Of a DNA stretch of 64,000 bases, positions 56,479 through 64,000 are shown piece after piece (position 1 is the stretch's first letter; every line of letters starts with the position of its first letter). Both the position numbers and the translations under genes were made by a program. The notes under the pieces were generated by a model. That model was given only the letters and a program-made list of their open reading frames with translations, ran no database searches and was not told the DNA's origin. Source of the stretch: Planctomycetota bacterium (lineage in GTDB: Bacteria > Planctomycetota > Phycisphaerae > UBA1845 > PWPN01); NCBI GenBank assembly GCA_022711465.1, contig JAKLEZ010000023.1:1-64000 (forward strand), written 5' to 3'.

Positions 56479-56984
56479 TGCCACCGCCTTCTCATCCAGC
56501 GGCTTCAGCCGCTCCAGGATCTCGTCCCGCATTGTCATTGATCCCCGGAATTGCCGACATATCGCCCCGGCGCAGCCTGAGCAGGCCGTCTTGCTTCCAG
56601 CGGTATTATAACCGACCCGCCCGACGGGCGGCGCATCCAGGCCCTTGCCGGCATACTCACCACACCCGGCGCGAGTGGTCACGGAACAGAATCATCGTAC
56701 GGCACGCTTCCACGCGCCGGAAAGCGTGCGGCCGACGAAAGTCGACCAACAGACCGCCACGTTCGGCCGAATTACACGAAAGGGCTCCGACAACAGTCGC
56801 ATGCAGTTTGCTGAGGCATCCCATCTCCCACCTCTCCTCTTCAACCTCCGTGACCTTGCGGTCATCTCCGCAAGCGATGTGACGTCCACTACCCTGACAT
56901 CGCGCAGACTCCCTCGTCCTCGCGCGCTGCAAAAGTACCTTTGACCCACGACCATCGGTCCTTTCACGAGTCGCCGTCGATTTC
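56479..56984. other. gap between the triad operon and the sigma pseudogene
   Basis: About 500 bp. No gene recognised. It must contain the promoter of the triad operon; no clear consensus was found. Confidence 0.35.
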
Positions 56985-57240
56985 TTACCTGACCTGCCGC
57001 AACCGTCCCAGAACACGCGACTTGGCGATCCACACCGCGTTGACCGTCAGACCCAGATTCTCCGCGACCTCCTCCACCGGCCATTCCTCAAGGGACGTAC
57101 AGCTCAAACGCCCTGAACGTCGGACCATCAACCTGCCCCCGGACTGTCTCCATGCACTCGGCCAGAACCGAGACCGCTCCCACTCCTCCTCGAACACGTC
57201 CGGCCCGCGAGCACTGTCGCAGGGCCGGATACGAACCAGG
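56985..57240 (-). pseudogene. ECF sigma factor remnant with two frameshifts
   Basis: Homology to the C-terminal half of a planctomycete ECF sigma factor is spread over two frames: DVFEEEWERSR, then VLAECMETVRGQVDGPTFRA and FELYV in another frame, then LEEWPVEEVAENLGLTVNAV and WIAKSRVLGRLRQVR back in the first frame. The second shift is at GTCCCTT, where one extra C would explain it. The region-2 half was not found. Inactive remnant beside the divergent glycosidase-like gene. Confidence 0.7.
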
Positions 57241-57355
57241 CGCCGGGCACAGAACCCGGACGCGTGGCTGCCTGCCTGCGAAGGTTCCGATATGGTATAC
57301 TTGAGACATCGCGGAGTATCGCCGACCGTTGGCCCGGACCGCTCTCGTGACTGTG

Positions 57356-59869
57356 ATGACCAGAGCCGCATCAGTCATTCGGATTGCCGTGTTTGCCGCC
57401 GGCCTGATTCTGCCCACGGCCGGCTCACTTGGCCAGACCCCCGAGTTCCGCGCCATGTGGGTCTCACGATTCGAATGGCCCGACACCGACCCGGCGACCT
57501 GCAAAGCGACGATCGATGCGGTCATGGAGAACCTGAAGGCCAACAACTTCAATGCCGTCTTCTTTCAGATCCGAGGCCAGTGTGACACGCTGTACCCATC
57601 GCCGGAGGAGGTCTGGTCGCTCCTGGTGGGCGGCGCGGATCCCGGCTGGAACCCTCTTGCCTATGCGCTCAGCGCCGCTCATGCCAACGGCATCGAGTTC
57701 CACGCGTACATCAATACGCAAACCTGCTGGCGCGGTTCCGGCGGATACACCCTGCCCGCCAACCCGAACCACCTGTTCTACAGCCACTGCAACGCCGCCG
57801 ATCCGGATCACCACGACTGGCTGATCTGCGGTTCACAAGGTACGCCGGTACAGTGGAGCGGAGGCTACGTGTGGATGGCCCCGGGCATCCCTGATTTCCA
57901 GGCCTACTGGCGCCGGCAGGTGATGCACGTTGTGCAGGATTACGAGGTCGATGGCGTTCACTTCGACTACATCCGCACGCCCGGCGCAATGTACTCCTAC
58001 GATCCGATCAGCCGGGCCCGACAGGCAAGCCCGCAAAGCAACCCCGACAATCTGGAGTTCGGCGCGTGGACGGCCGACCAGATCACCCGGATGGTCCGCG
58101 ACATCTACGCCCAGGTGATGGCGGTCAAACCGGCGGTCAAGGTCAGCGCCGCGGTCTTCTCCAACCCGAACACCGCCCCGTCCAGCGTCTACCAGGACGC
58201 CCTTGTGTGGGCACAGACCGGCGGCATGGACATACTCGTCCCCATGATGTACTACGCTGGCGGGGCCGGCTCCGGATGGGATACGACGCTGCAGACGTGG
58301 CTGGCTGGAAGCGCGGGCCGGCACGTGGTCGCCGGTCACAGCACCGAACAGGGTGTCGCCGGACTCCTGGGCCAGGTCGACGTGGCGCGTACGCGCGGCG
58401 CCCAGGGTACCAGCGTCTTCTCCTACAGTTCGTTCACAGGCTGGAGCGACTATCTGACCAACGTCCACCAGCAGCCCGTCTCCACGCCCGCCATGACCTG
58501 GAAGAGCAGTCCGACCACCGGCATCATCTACGGATATGTGAAGGATGCCTCGGGGACGCCGATCGTCGATGCACAGCTTGTGCGATCCGGCTCGACCTAT
58601 AAGGCCTTGTCGAGCGGCGACGGGCTCTACTCTTTCCTGCTTGTGCCGCCAGGCACCTGCACCTTGACCGTTTCACACATCGGGTACGAGCCGGCCGATC
58701 CGGTGAGCGTTTCGGTGACCGCGGGCGGGGTGGTACGTCAGGACATCACGCTCGGCTCCCTGCTGCCGCCTCTTATCGCGCCGGTCACCCCTAATCCCGA
58801 TTTCGCGACTCGAAACCTGACATATACACGCCAGTTGACATTGAGCCGGGGCACCGCGGAGTCCTGGACTCTGCTTCAGGGGCCCGACGGCACAAGCCTC
58901 AATCGCGGCACCGGCTGCGTTCAGTGGGTACCCCTGCCCTGCAATGCGGGAAGTCCGGTGACGTTCGCTGTTCGAGTATCCAGCACCGCCGGAACCGACG
59001 ACGAAACCTGGACCGTGCAGGTGCAGGCGCAGCCGCCCTGCTCGACGTTCAACCTGACCGGTTTCGAAGACTACGCCAACGGCACGAGGGTTGTGTTCAA
59101 GACTCCTCGGAGCAGTAATACATACACCCATCTGGCGACGACGCCAAATGTCGCCCAGGTCACCGATGCGGTCCCTGGGCTCAGTGGCAACAAGTGCTAC
59201 GTTCTTCAGTGGCAATATGTGGATGCCACCAAGCAGCGATGGGCTCGCGTCACGACGTCGAACGCTCCCAACATTCCCAACCCGACCGTGCAACTGGATC
59301 GCCCCATCCGTCTGCGCCTGCGCCTCGACAGCGGTCGCCTTCGTCTGGCTCTGGGCATTCGCGAAACCGGTACCACCGCCGACTTGGGCGGCGACGGCGG
59401 AACGAGCGGCAGCATAGAGTTTCTCGGCGCGGCAACGAAACTCAGCGACGCGCCGCAGGGCGTCCTCGTGGAGCCGATGGAGGGGGTCTGGCAGACCCTT
59501 ATCTTCGATCCACGGCGCGACCCTATCGTGGCATACACGGGTGATAGCGTCCTGAGCTCTGCCAGCAACAAGGGTACCCTCGAATGTCTGGCGTTCTCGT
59601 ATGTCGACAGCGTCGGACCATTCACCGTCTACCTCGATGATGTTGACTTCGTGTGCGATACGCCCGGCGATTTCGACTATGACGAAGATGTTGACCAGGG
59701 CGACTTCGGACACTTCCAGGCCTGTCTTGGCACGACTGGTGCCACGGCGGCAGCTCTGGGCGATTGCCGTTCCTCCGATTTCGATCGGGACGGCGATGTG
59801 GACACCGTCGATTTCGGCGGGTTCCAGTGCTGTTTCAACGGCGCCGACCAGCCGGCAGGATGCCGGTAG
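57356..59869 (+). CDS. secreted GHL10-type glycoside hydrolase with dockerin-like C-terminus
   Basis: 837 residues from ATG 57356 (in-frame GTG/TTG codons upstream lack a ribosome site). Signal peptide VIRIAVFAAGLILPTAGSLG. The GHL10/DUF187 TIM barrel covers about residues 25-385: FRAMWVSRFEWP, NAVFFQIRGQCDTLYPSPEE, GIEFHAYINTQTCWRG, DYEVDGVHFDYIRTPG with the candidate catalytic Asp, and DILVPMMYYAGG. A carboxypeptidase-regulatory domain (GYVKDASGTPIVDAQLVRSG), an Ig-like domain, a jelly-roll-like region and two dockerin-like loops (DFDYDEDVDQGDFG, DFDRDGDVDTVDFG) follow. Probably cleaves an extracellular glycan. Confidence 0.88.
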   Translation: MTRAASVIRIAVFAAGLILPTAGSLGQTPEFRAMWVSRFEWPDTDPATCKATIDAVMENLKANNFNAVFFQIRGQCDTLYPSPEEVWSLLVGGADPGWNPLAYALSAAHANGIEFHAYINTQTCWRGSGGYTLPANPNHLFYSHCNAADPDHHDWLICGSQGTPVQWSGGYVWMAPGIPDFQAYWRRQVMHVVQDYEVDGVHFDYIRTPGAMYSYDPISRARQASPQSNPDNLEFGAWTADQITRMVRDIYAQVMAVKPAVKVSAAVFSNPNTAPSSVYQDALVWAQTGGMDILVPMMYYAGGAGSGWDTTLQTWLAGSAGRHVVAGHSTEQGVAGLLGQVDVARTRGAQGTSVFSYSSFTGWSDYLTNVHQQPVSTPAMTWKSSPTTGIIYGYVKDASGTPIVDAQLVRSGSTYKALSSGDGLYSFLLVPPGTCTLTVSHIGYEPADPVSVSVTAGGVVRQDITLGSLLPPLIAPVTPNPDFATRNLTYTRQLTLSRGTAESWTLLQGPDGTSLNRGTGCVQWVPLPCNAGSPVTFAVRVSSTAGTDDETWTVQVQAQPPCSTFNLTGFEDYANGTRVVFKTPRSSNTYTHLATTPNVAQVTDAVPGLSGNKCYVLQWQYVDATKQRWARVTTSNAPNIPNPTVQLDRPIRLRLRLDSGRLRLALGIRETGTTADLGGDGGTSGSIEFLGAATKLSDAPQGVLVEPMEGVWQTLIFDPRRDPIVAYTGDSVLSSASNKGTLECLAFSYVDSVGPFTVYLDDVDFVCDTPGDFDYDEDVDQGDFGHFQACLGTTGATAAALGDCRSSDFDRDGDVDTVDFGGFQCCFNGADQPAGCR

Positions 59870-60315
59870 GGCGAGCTCAAGCGGCCCCCGTTGTCTCGCT
59901 CCCGCGACTCCGACAGTTAACAGCCTCAACCTTTGACAATCGCAGCTTGGGATGTTTGCACTTAAGGGCATTGCCGTCGGCATGATCCTGCTCTTTCCGG
60001 ATCGCATAGAGATTCATGGAACCGCTACTGGCGCTTTTCTGGCGGTTCGGCAGCCGGGAACGTGATCAGGATAGAGCAGCCGGAGATCAAGCGTCGGATT
60101 TAACACTGCCTGTCCGGGTCAGGAGTAATCCTACAACCAGAGAGCGACCTCCTGCATGCAGAATTGCGGTTTCTGGCTGCGTGATGGCGTCGGTTGCACG
60201 TGGCCCAACCGCCACGGCTTACCGGCGGTTGCGTGCTGATCCTCAAGAAAGCCCGAGTTGCAGGCTGGCGGCGGAGTGGGGACAATAAGGACCGTCGCAT
60301 TTAAGGAGTCACCAC
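59870..60315. other. gap with no assignable gene
   Basis: About 450 bp. A short plus-strand frame near 59951 (MFALKGIAVGMILLFPDRIE) has no ribosome site. An inverted repeat GAACCGC...GCGGTTC is present at about 60018-60049. Nothing else recognised. Confidence 0.3.
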
Positions 60316-61020
60316 ATGTCACGACTCGCACTCGTTCCGTTGTTGTCGTTCCTCGTGCTCTGCGTTTCGGCATGCTCCAACGTCCACCGCCCTTCCACTT
60401 CAACTCCCCAGGCGAGCGCGCCCGTGAACCCTACTAGCGGGGAGACCGAGACCAATTCGTCCCCGGCCGGTATGCAGGTCAGTCCCCCGCCAGCAGACTC
60501 TAACCACTTTGATGGCCAGTTGCCCAATGGCGGCCGTTACGTGGGTGCGATTCGCGATGGAAAGCCGAACGGCATCGGGACATGCACATGGCCCGATGGC
60601 CGCAAATACAGCGGGGCATGGGTCAATGGAAAACGAGAAGGCCAAGGCGTGCAGGTCAGCCCGGACGGTGCGAAATATGATGGTGAGTGGCGTGACGACA
60701 AGCCTCACGGGCACGGCATTGCGACGGGGCCGAAGGGGAATTACGAAGGCGACTATGAGAATGGCCAACGCTCTGGCCGGGGTATTTTCCGGTGGCCGGA
60801 CGGTGGAGTTTACGAGGGTGAGTGGAAGAACGACAAGCCCAACGGGCGTGGTGTATCAACTTCTGCCTTTGGCGCAAAATACGATGGCGAATGGAAAGAC
60901 GGCCAGCCTCACGGATTCGGCAAAATGACTTCCCCGGACGGCAGAGTCCACGAGGGCCAGTGGCAGGACGGCAGGTCCGGAGGGGGACGCACCACACCCC
61001 CGGCAAGTCAACCGACGTGA
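60316..61020 (+). CDS. MORN-repeat lipoprotein
   Basis: 234 residues. Lipoprotein signal with lipobox (LLSFLVLCVSAC), a Ser/Thr/Pro-rich linker, then seven 23-residue MORN repeats, e.g. YVGAIRDGKPNGIGTCTWPD, YSGAWVNGKREGQG, YDGEWRDDKPHGHG and YEGEWKNDKPNGRG. AAGGAG precedes ATG 60316. MORN repeats form an extended beta-structure and often mediate lipid or protein contacts. Anchored in the cell envelope. No partner suggested by neighbours. Confidence 0.9.
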   Translation: MSRLALVPLLSFLVLCVSACSNVHRPSTSTPQASAPVNPTSGETETNSSPAGMQVSPPPADSNHFDGQLPNGGRYVGAIRDGKPNGIGTCTWPDGRKYSGAWVNGKREGQGVQVSPDGAKYDGEWRDDKPHGHGIATGPKGNYEGDYENGQRSGRGIFRWPDGGVYEGEWKNDKPNGRGVSTSAFGAKYDGEWKDGQPHGFGKMTSPDGRVHEGQWQDGRSGGGRTTPPASQPT

Positions 61021-61060
61021 GTCGCACGCAGCAGGTGGAGCTTGCTTCTTGAAAGCAGTC

Positions 61061-61474
61061 TTACCTGCGAGGTTTGTCCCTGATGATGCTGATAACTCGG
61101 TGACGAGGGCGTGGCTGGGCTCGTCTGGGTGGAGACATCCTCTTCGCCTTGAATGACGAGTCGTCCCCCTGATGGAAGAAGATGCGACCGGCCAGCATCT
61201 CGGGCGTCTCCAGAACGGCCCACCCTCTTCCCATTGCAGGATCGCACTCATCGCTGCTTTCCCACGACCATTCCACGGCGGGCTTGCCGTGACGTTCGCT
61301 GGGCCGGTAATCGATGCATCCCCGAACCAGGCCGAACTGGAATTGTCCGATTCCGTTCCCCTCGAATAGGATGAACGCCTTGACCTCCATGTCGAGGTAG
61401 TCCTGGTCCCACATCTCCATCTCGGTGATGCGCCATCGCCCCAGGAACTCGTTCCGCTCAAGTCTTCGTGGCAT
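61061..61474 (-). CDS. conserved hypothetical protein
   Basis: 137 residues starting MPRRLERNEFLGRWRITEME, with MWDQDYLDMEVKAFILFEGN, FGLVRGCIDYRPSERHGKPA, VEWSWESSDECDPAMGRGW and GRIFFHQGDDSSFKAKRM. I recognise this as a widespread small hypothetical family with a W-E-x-x-D-E-x-D-P core and the terminal GRIFxHxGDDSxF motif. No function known. Start 61474 fits the family; it lies 16 bp inside the end of the upstream minus-strand frame, so translation may be coupled. Confidence 0.72.
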   Translation of the reverse strand: MPRRLERNEFLGRWRITEMEMWDQDYLDMEVKAFILFEGNGIGQFQFGLVRGCIDYRPSERHGKPAVEWSWESSDECDPAMGRGWAVLETPEMLAGRIFFHQGDDSSFKAKRMSPPRRAQPRPRHRVISIIRDKPRR

Positions 61475-61733
61475 GATTTCGCATCGCTCCGTGATGATGA
61501 GTGTTGCCCGATGTGAATGAGGCAAGTTGGGAACCCCTCAACCCATCGATGGCCTCCTGAAGCGAAGCCACAACCCGCGTCGAGTGGTAGTACAGCCACG
61601 GAGCAACGCGCCCGCTGCACACGGTGACGACGATCTTGCCCCACTGGTGAGCTTGATACATCTCACAGGCGGTTCCCCAGCTTGGGCGTTCAGCCATGAT
61701 CAACAGCGCATCCGACTCCCTGATGTCGGCCAA
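61458..61733 (-). pseudogene. 5'-truncated nucleoside 2-deoxyribosyltransferase-like protein
   Basis: The frame begins with TTG at 61733 (a TAG lies six codons upstream) and reads ADIRESDALLIMAERPSWGT, then MYQAHQWGKIVVTVCSGRVA, PWLYYHSTRVVASLQEAIDG. This is the C-terminal half of a family in which (E/Q)SDALL...ERPSWGTAxE is followed by HAWGKPVVAVC. The N-terminal half is missing and there is no ribosome site, so it is probably a remnant. It overlaps the start of the hypothetical gene at 61474. Confidence 0.5.
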
Positions 61734-61823
61734 GCCGACGACCTTCTAAGCGATGAGGCAACGTAGCCCCTAACCAGCCACGTGGGTAACCGTGACAGCG
61801 GGCTTGCGGAAGTGAGGTATGAC

Positions 61824-62162
61824 ATGGCGGAGCAGAAGGCGTACTATTCGGTGTTTGGATTGAAGGACGGGATCGTGTGGCTTGCGACACAACAGCGGAA
61901 ACCGGTTCGATCTCGCACCTGGGGAAGACCGCAGATCGACGAAGACGGGATCTACAGCTGGTTCGTAGACAAGGTCGGTGATGGCGAGAATATGACAGAT
62001 CAAGCGAAGGTTGCCAAGGGAACGACCATCGCAACGTGTCTGAACATGAAACGTGTTGTCCGCGAACAAGTAGAACCCCGGCTCGCCGCATTGGCGCAAC
62101 AGGTATCTGCCCTCCGAGTCCAGCTCAACAGGATCGAGCAGAAGCTCGGCGAGAAGGAATAG
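61824..62162 (+). CDS. hypothetical protein with C-terminal coiled coil
   Basis: 112 residues from ATG 61824, preceded by GAGGT. N-terminal part YYSVFGLKDGIVWLATQQRK and TWGRPQIDEDGIYSWFVDKV; C-terminal heptad-like helix LAALAQQVSALRVQLNRIEQ. No signal peptide. No family recognised. Codon use fits the neighbours, so probably a real small cytoplasmic protein. Confidence 0.5.
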   Translation: MAEQKAYYSVFGLKDGIVWLATQQRKPVRSRTWGRPQIDEDGIYSWFVDKVGDGENMTDQAKVAKGTTIATCLNMKRVVREQVEPRLAALAQQVSALRVQLNRIEQKLGEKE

Positions 62163-62433
62163 CAGGTGGCTGGGCCTCAGTTCTGACTACGTTCCCCAGG
62201 GGTGGGGCTGAATTCGGTGCCATATTCGGCTTGCGGGGGTGTACTCCCTCGTGCCTAGCCCCCACCCCTCGTCGGCTTAAGGTCGGTTTCTGCACGTTTA
62301 CGGTGCATCCTGGAACCCCGCAATTCACAGGGCGCAATGGGGGGAGGGGCGGTGGTACAATAGCGGAACACGGTCCGGCGGCGTAGCCGGGTCGAGGTAA
62401 AGTGGGACATGTCCGGTTGTGGGAGAGTGAGCC

Positions 62434-63351
62434 ATGGCAACATCGCGCAGTGGTCTTGCAGCCTTGTTCTTGTGCCTAGCCCTTGTAAGCGGACCCGCAT
62501 TCGCCGCCCATCCGCAGATCACCGCTCCCTATGTCACCAGTTCCATCACCGTTGATGGCAGCGCTGCCGATTGGACGGCCGTGAAGGCCAGGCAGCAGGG
62601 CATCTCGTTCTATAAGGGCGATGGCCGCGCCGGTACCTCGGCCACGAATACCGGCACCACGATTTGCGGCACGATCAGTAGCGAAAACGATTGCCGCGTG
62701 GACCTCTGGGCCGCGCACGACGGCACCCATCTGTTTATCTTGGCCGAAGTGCGGGACGATGCCTATGAGCCGCTCAATTCGCAGGCACAGGGCAACATGG
62801 CCTATTTGGAGGACACGCTTCATCTCTACCTGGATTCAACCAACGCCCGGCAGGCCAACATCCCCGGTTCGCCGATTCAGAACCGCTACGGTTACGAGCA
62901 GTTCGGCATCAGCACCGATGGCAACATCTACGGTGAGAATGTTGACTTCAACAACAGCACCTCTCCCCAGCGCCGTCTTGCCCCGTTGCGTTCCGCCCCC
63001 GATGGCCAGTACTGGCAGGCCAAGTGCCAATTCAGCCAACCCGGCCCCGGCTACCTCTACACCTTTGAGGAGTCCATCCTCATGGCCGGACGGGCCGGCT
63101 ACAACATGGCCCCTCTGACTCCCGGTTCCAGCTATGGCTTCAATGCCGAATTCTGCGACGCCGACAGCGGCATCCAGCTCCAAGGGTACATCTTCTGGTC
63201 GAGCTACAGCGCGATTGACGCCTGGAATCAGGAAAACCTCTGGGGCACTCTGAACCTGGCCCCAGTCCCGGAACCCGCTACGGTGGGTCTGCTCCTCTGG
63301 GGCGCGCTGCTGCTCCGCCGCACCCACAGACCCGGGACCGGCCGCGCATGA
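62434..63351 (+). CDS. exported PEP-CTERM protein with CBM9-like sugar-binding domain
   Basis: 305 residues with GGGAG before ATG 62434. Signal peptide (GLAALFLCLALVSGPAFA). The body resembles the CBM9-like family (SSITVDGSAADWTAVKARQQ, VDLWAAHDGTHLFILAEVRD, YLEDTLHLYLDST). The last residues are a canonical PEP-CTERM anchor: PVPEPATVGLLLWGALLLRR. The tail is expected to be recognised by exosortase/archaeosortase-type machinery. No exosortase gene is in the window. Probably surface-exposed glycan binding. Confidence 0.88.
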   Translation: MATSRSGLAALFLCLALVSGPAFAAHPQITAPYVTSSITVDGSAADWTAVKARQQGISFYKGDGRAGTSATNTGTTICGTISSENDCRVDLWAAHDGTHLFILAEVRDDAYEPLNSQAQGNMAYLEDTLHLYLDSTNARQANIPGSPIQNRYGYEQFGISTDGNIYGENVDFNNSTSPQRRLAPLRSAPDGQYWQAKCQFSQPGPGYLYTFEESILMAGRAGYNMAPLTPGSSYGFNAEFCDADSGIQLQGYIFWSSYSAIDAWNQENLWGTLNLAPVPEPATVGLLLWGALLLRRTHRPGTGRA

Positions 63352-63503
63352 CACGCTTGAACGGCGGGACGAAGAAGAGCTTATTCGGTTGACAAGCGGT
63401 TGTGAGCGCGGAATCCTTCCGTCGGGCCGGCGGCTGGGCGCGTGTTGGTCGCCGGTGTGAGTTGAAGGAAGTCCCGAACACCTGGAACTATTCCGAGGGG
63501 CTC

Positions 63504-63737
63504 ATGGCGATCTCCGTCGCGGATCCGATCGGCCGGGTGATCAAGCGGGCCAGATACATCACGTTTCAGCCGCTCGATCTTGGCAAGTGGGTCAGGTTGG
63601 GATTCGCGGCGTTTCCGGACGAGTCGAGTGAGGGGGGAGGAGGCTTTGGCGGGGGCGGTGGGCACGGCGGTCGGGGTGCATACGGCGGTGGAGGTGGTGG
63701 TCGCGGTGGTTATGGTGGCGGCGGACACCGTTACTAA
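63504..63737 (+). CDS. short protein with membrane-protein-like start and Gly-rich tail
   Basis: 77 residues. The start SVADPIGRVIKRARYITFQP and LDLGKWVRLGFAAF resembles the N-terminus of a planctomycete membrane-protein family (FxPFDLGKWFxLGFCAFLA). The predicted helix is then replaced by a run of Gly/His/Arg (GGGFGGGGGHGGRG). AGGGG precedes ATG 63504. The tail may be a frame-shifted continuation, so the gene may be a truncated or chimeric remnant. Confidence 0.4.
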   Translation: MAISVADPIGRVIKRARYITFQPLDLGKWVRLGFAAFPDESSEGGGGFGGGGGHGGRGAYGGGGGGRGGYGGGGHRY

Positions 63738-63766
63738 ACGGCGGCCTGCCAGACTACGAAACCATG

Positions 63767-63789
63767 GGGCCACACGAGTGGCCCTATTT
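63767..63789 (+). terminator. intrinsic terminator candidate
   Basis: GGGCCAC-ACGA-GTGGCCC followed by TATTT, 29 bp after the Gly-rich ORF. A 7-bp perfect GC-rich stem. Confidence 0.65.
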
Positions 63790-64000
63790 CATTGGTGAAT
63801 CAGGCTTCGAATCCCGCCGGGGCCGTATCAAGGCAAGCGGTGGCATGTTGCCGGAACGCAGGTATTGGCGTCCAACATCACGAGGGGGCAGCCACTACAT
63901 TCTGCCCGCCGCCGGGGATTCCAACCCAGTCCTATAGACGGTATACTCAGGTATCCAGCGTTGGTGGCCCTGAACTGCCCAACCGCCATTGTCCTTGTCA

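Noticed and set aside
59951..60065. 38-codon plus-strand frame MFALKGIAVGMILLF...
   Set aside because: No Shine-Dalgarno site, no homology recognised, unlikely composition after residue 20.
63803..63818. GCTTCGAATCCC resembling a tRNA T-arm, possible attachment remnant of a tRNA 3' end
   Set aside because: No acceptor or anticodon stem could be paired, and it does not match the tRNA-Gly 3' half.

Overview
The window looks like a chromosomal segment of a GC-rich planctomycete, probably close to the class Phycisphaerae. Four things point there: the three-gene set DUF1549/DUF1553 + DUF1501 + PPC-domain protein (47.7-56.5 kb); an ECF sigma factor next to a Ser/Thr kinase with TPR repeats (33.2-37.0 kb); three secreted proteins ending in the same dockerin-like calcium-loop pair (2.8-5.6, 13.7-16.9 and 57.4-59.9 kb); and a PEP-CTERM protein (62.4-63.4 kb). 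No rRNA, replication genes or CRISPR array were seen. The taxonomic call is inference from gene content only.

Layout. 0-6.5 kb: an ApbE-DUF2271 fusion coupled to a PepSY-type membrane protein, a secreted HExxH/cohesin-like/dockerin protein and a kinase remnant. 7.2-8.5 kb: two coupled hypothetical genes and a CcbP-type calcium-binding protein. 8.7-18.4 kb: a minus-strand catabolic operon (beta-hydroxyacid dehydrogenase, Gfo/Idh/MocA oxidoreductase, DUF6807 protein, MFS permease, amidohydrolase remnant), a LamG/chitobiase-like/dockerin protein and a divergent XylR-like AraC regulator with a direct-repeat operator candidate. 18.5-21.2 kb: a TetR regulator and a type-B carboxylesterase. 21.2-24.2 kb: fragments, then an operon of TetR, DUF6448 protein and hemerythrin under a perfect palindrome. 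24.5-32.6 kb: a complete potassium-uptake operon, kdpFABC plus kdpDE, preceded by an extra tiny membrane ORF. 33.2-39.1 kb: ECF sigma factor, kinase-TPR protein, small exported protein and subtilisin-like protease. 40.3-44.4 kb: three DUF4139-like exported proteins, two of them sharing a 641-bp block of identical DNA. 44.6-45.6 kb: tRNA-Gly(CCC), its terminator and a tyrosine recombinase. 45.8-47.3 kb: a run of broken genes. 47.7-56.5 kb: the planctomycete triad, whose first protein carries about 800 residues of alanine-rich coiled-coil repeats. 57-64 kb: a sigma-factor pseudogene, a GHL10-type glycosidase, a MORN lipoprotein, small hypotheticals and a PEP-CTERM protein.

The most unusual feature is a family of partial tRNA-Gly copies. 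The intact gene lies at 44609-44680. Its first 37 nt, ending exactly at the 3' edge of the anticodon loop, recur in the same orientation at 6826, 32829 and 39601. Two of these copies also carry recognisable upstream tRNA flank, and a promoter-only copy lies at 18406. Each truncated copy is followed by a related segment of about 130 bp bounded by TTAAGTAGTGC-type inverted repeats that co-vary between copies. The arrangement fits serial integration of elements into the anticodon loop, each element restoring the tRNA at its right end. That would divide 6.9-44.6 kb into stacked islands of about 26, 6.8 and 5.0 kb. The alternative is a short tRNA-derived mobile repeat. Gene fragments and IS21 remnants cluster around these sites.
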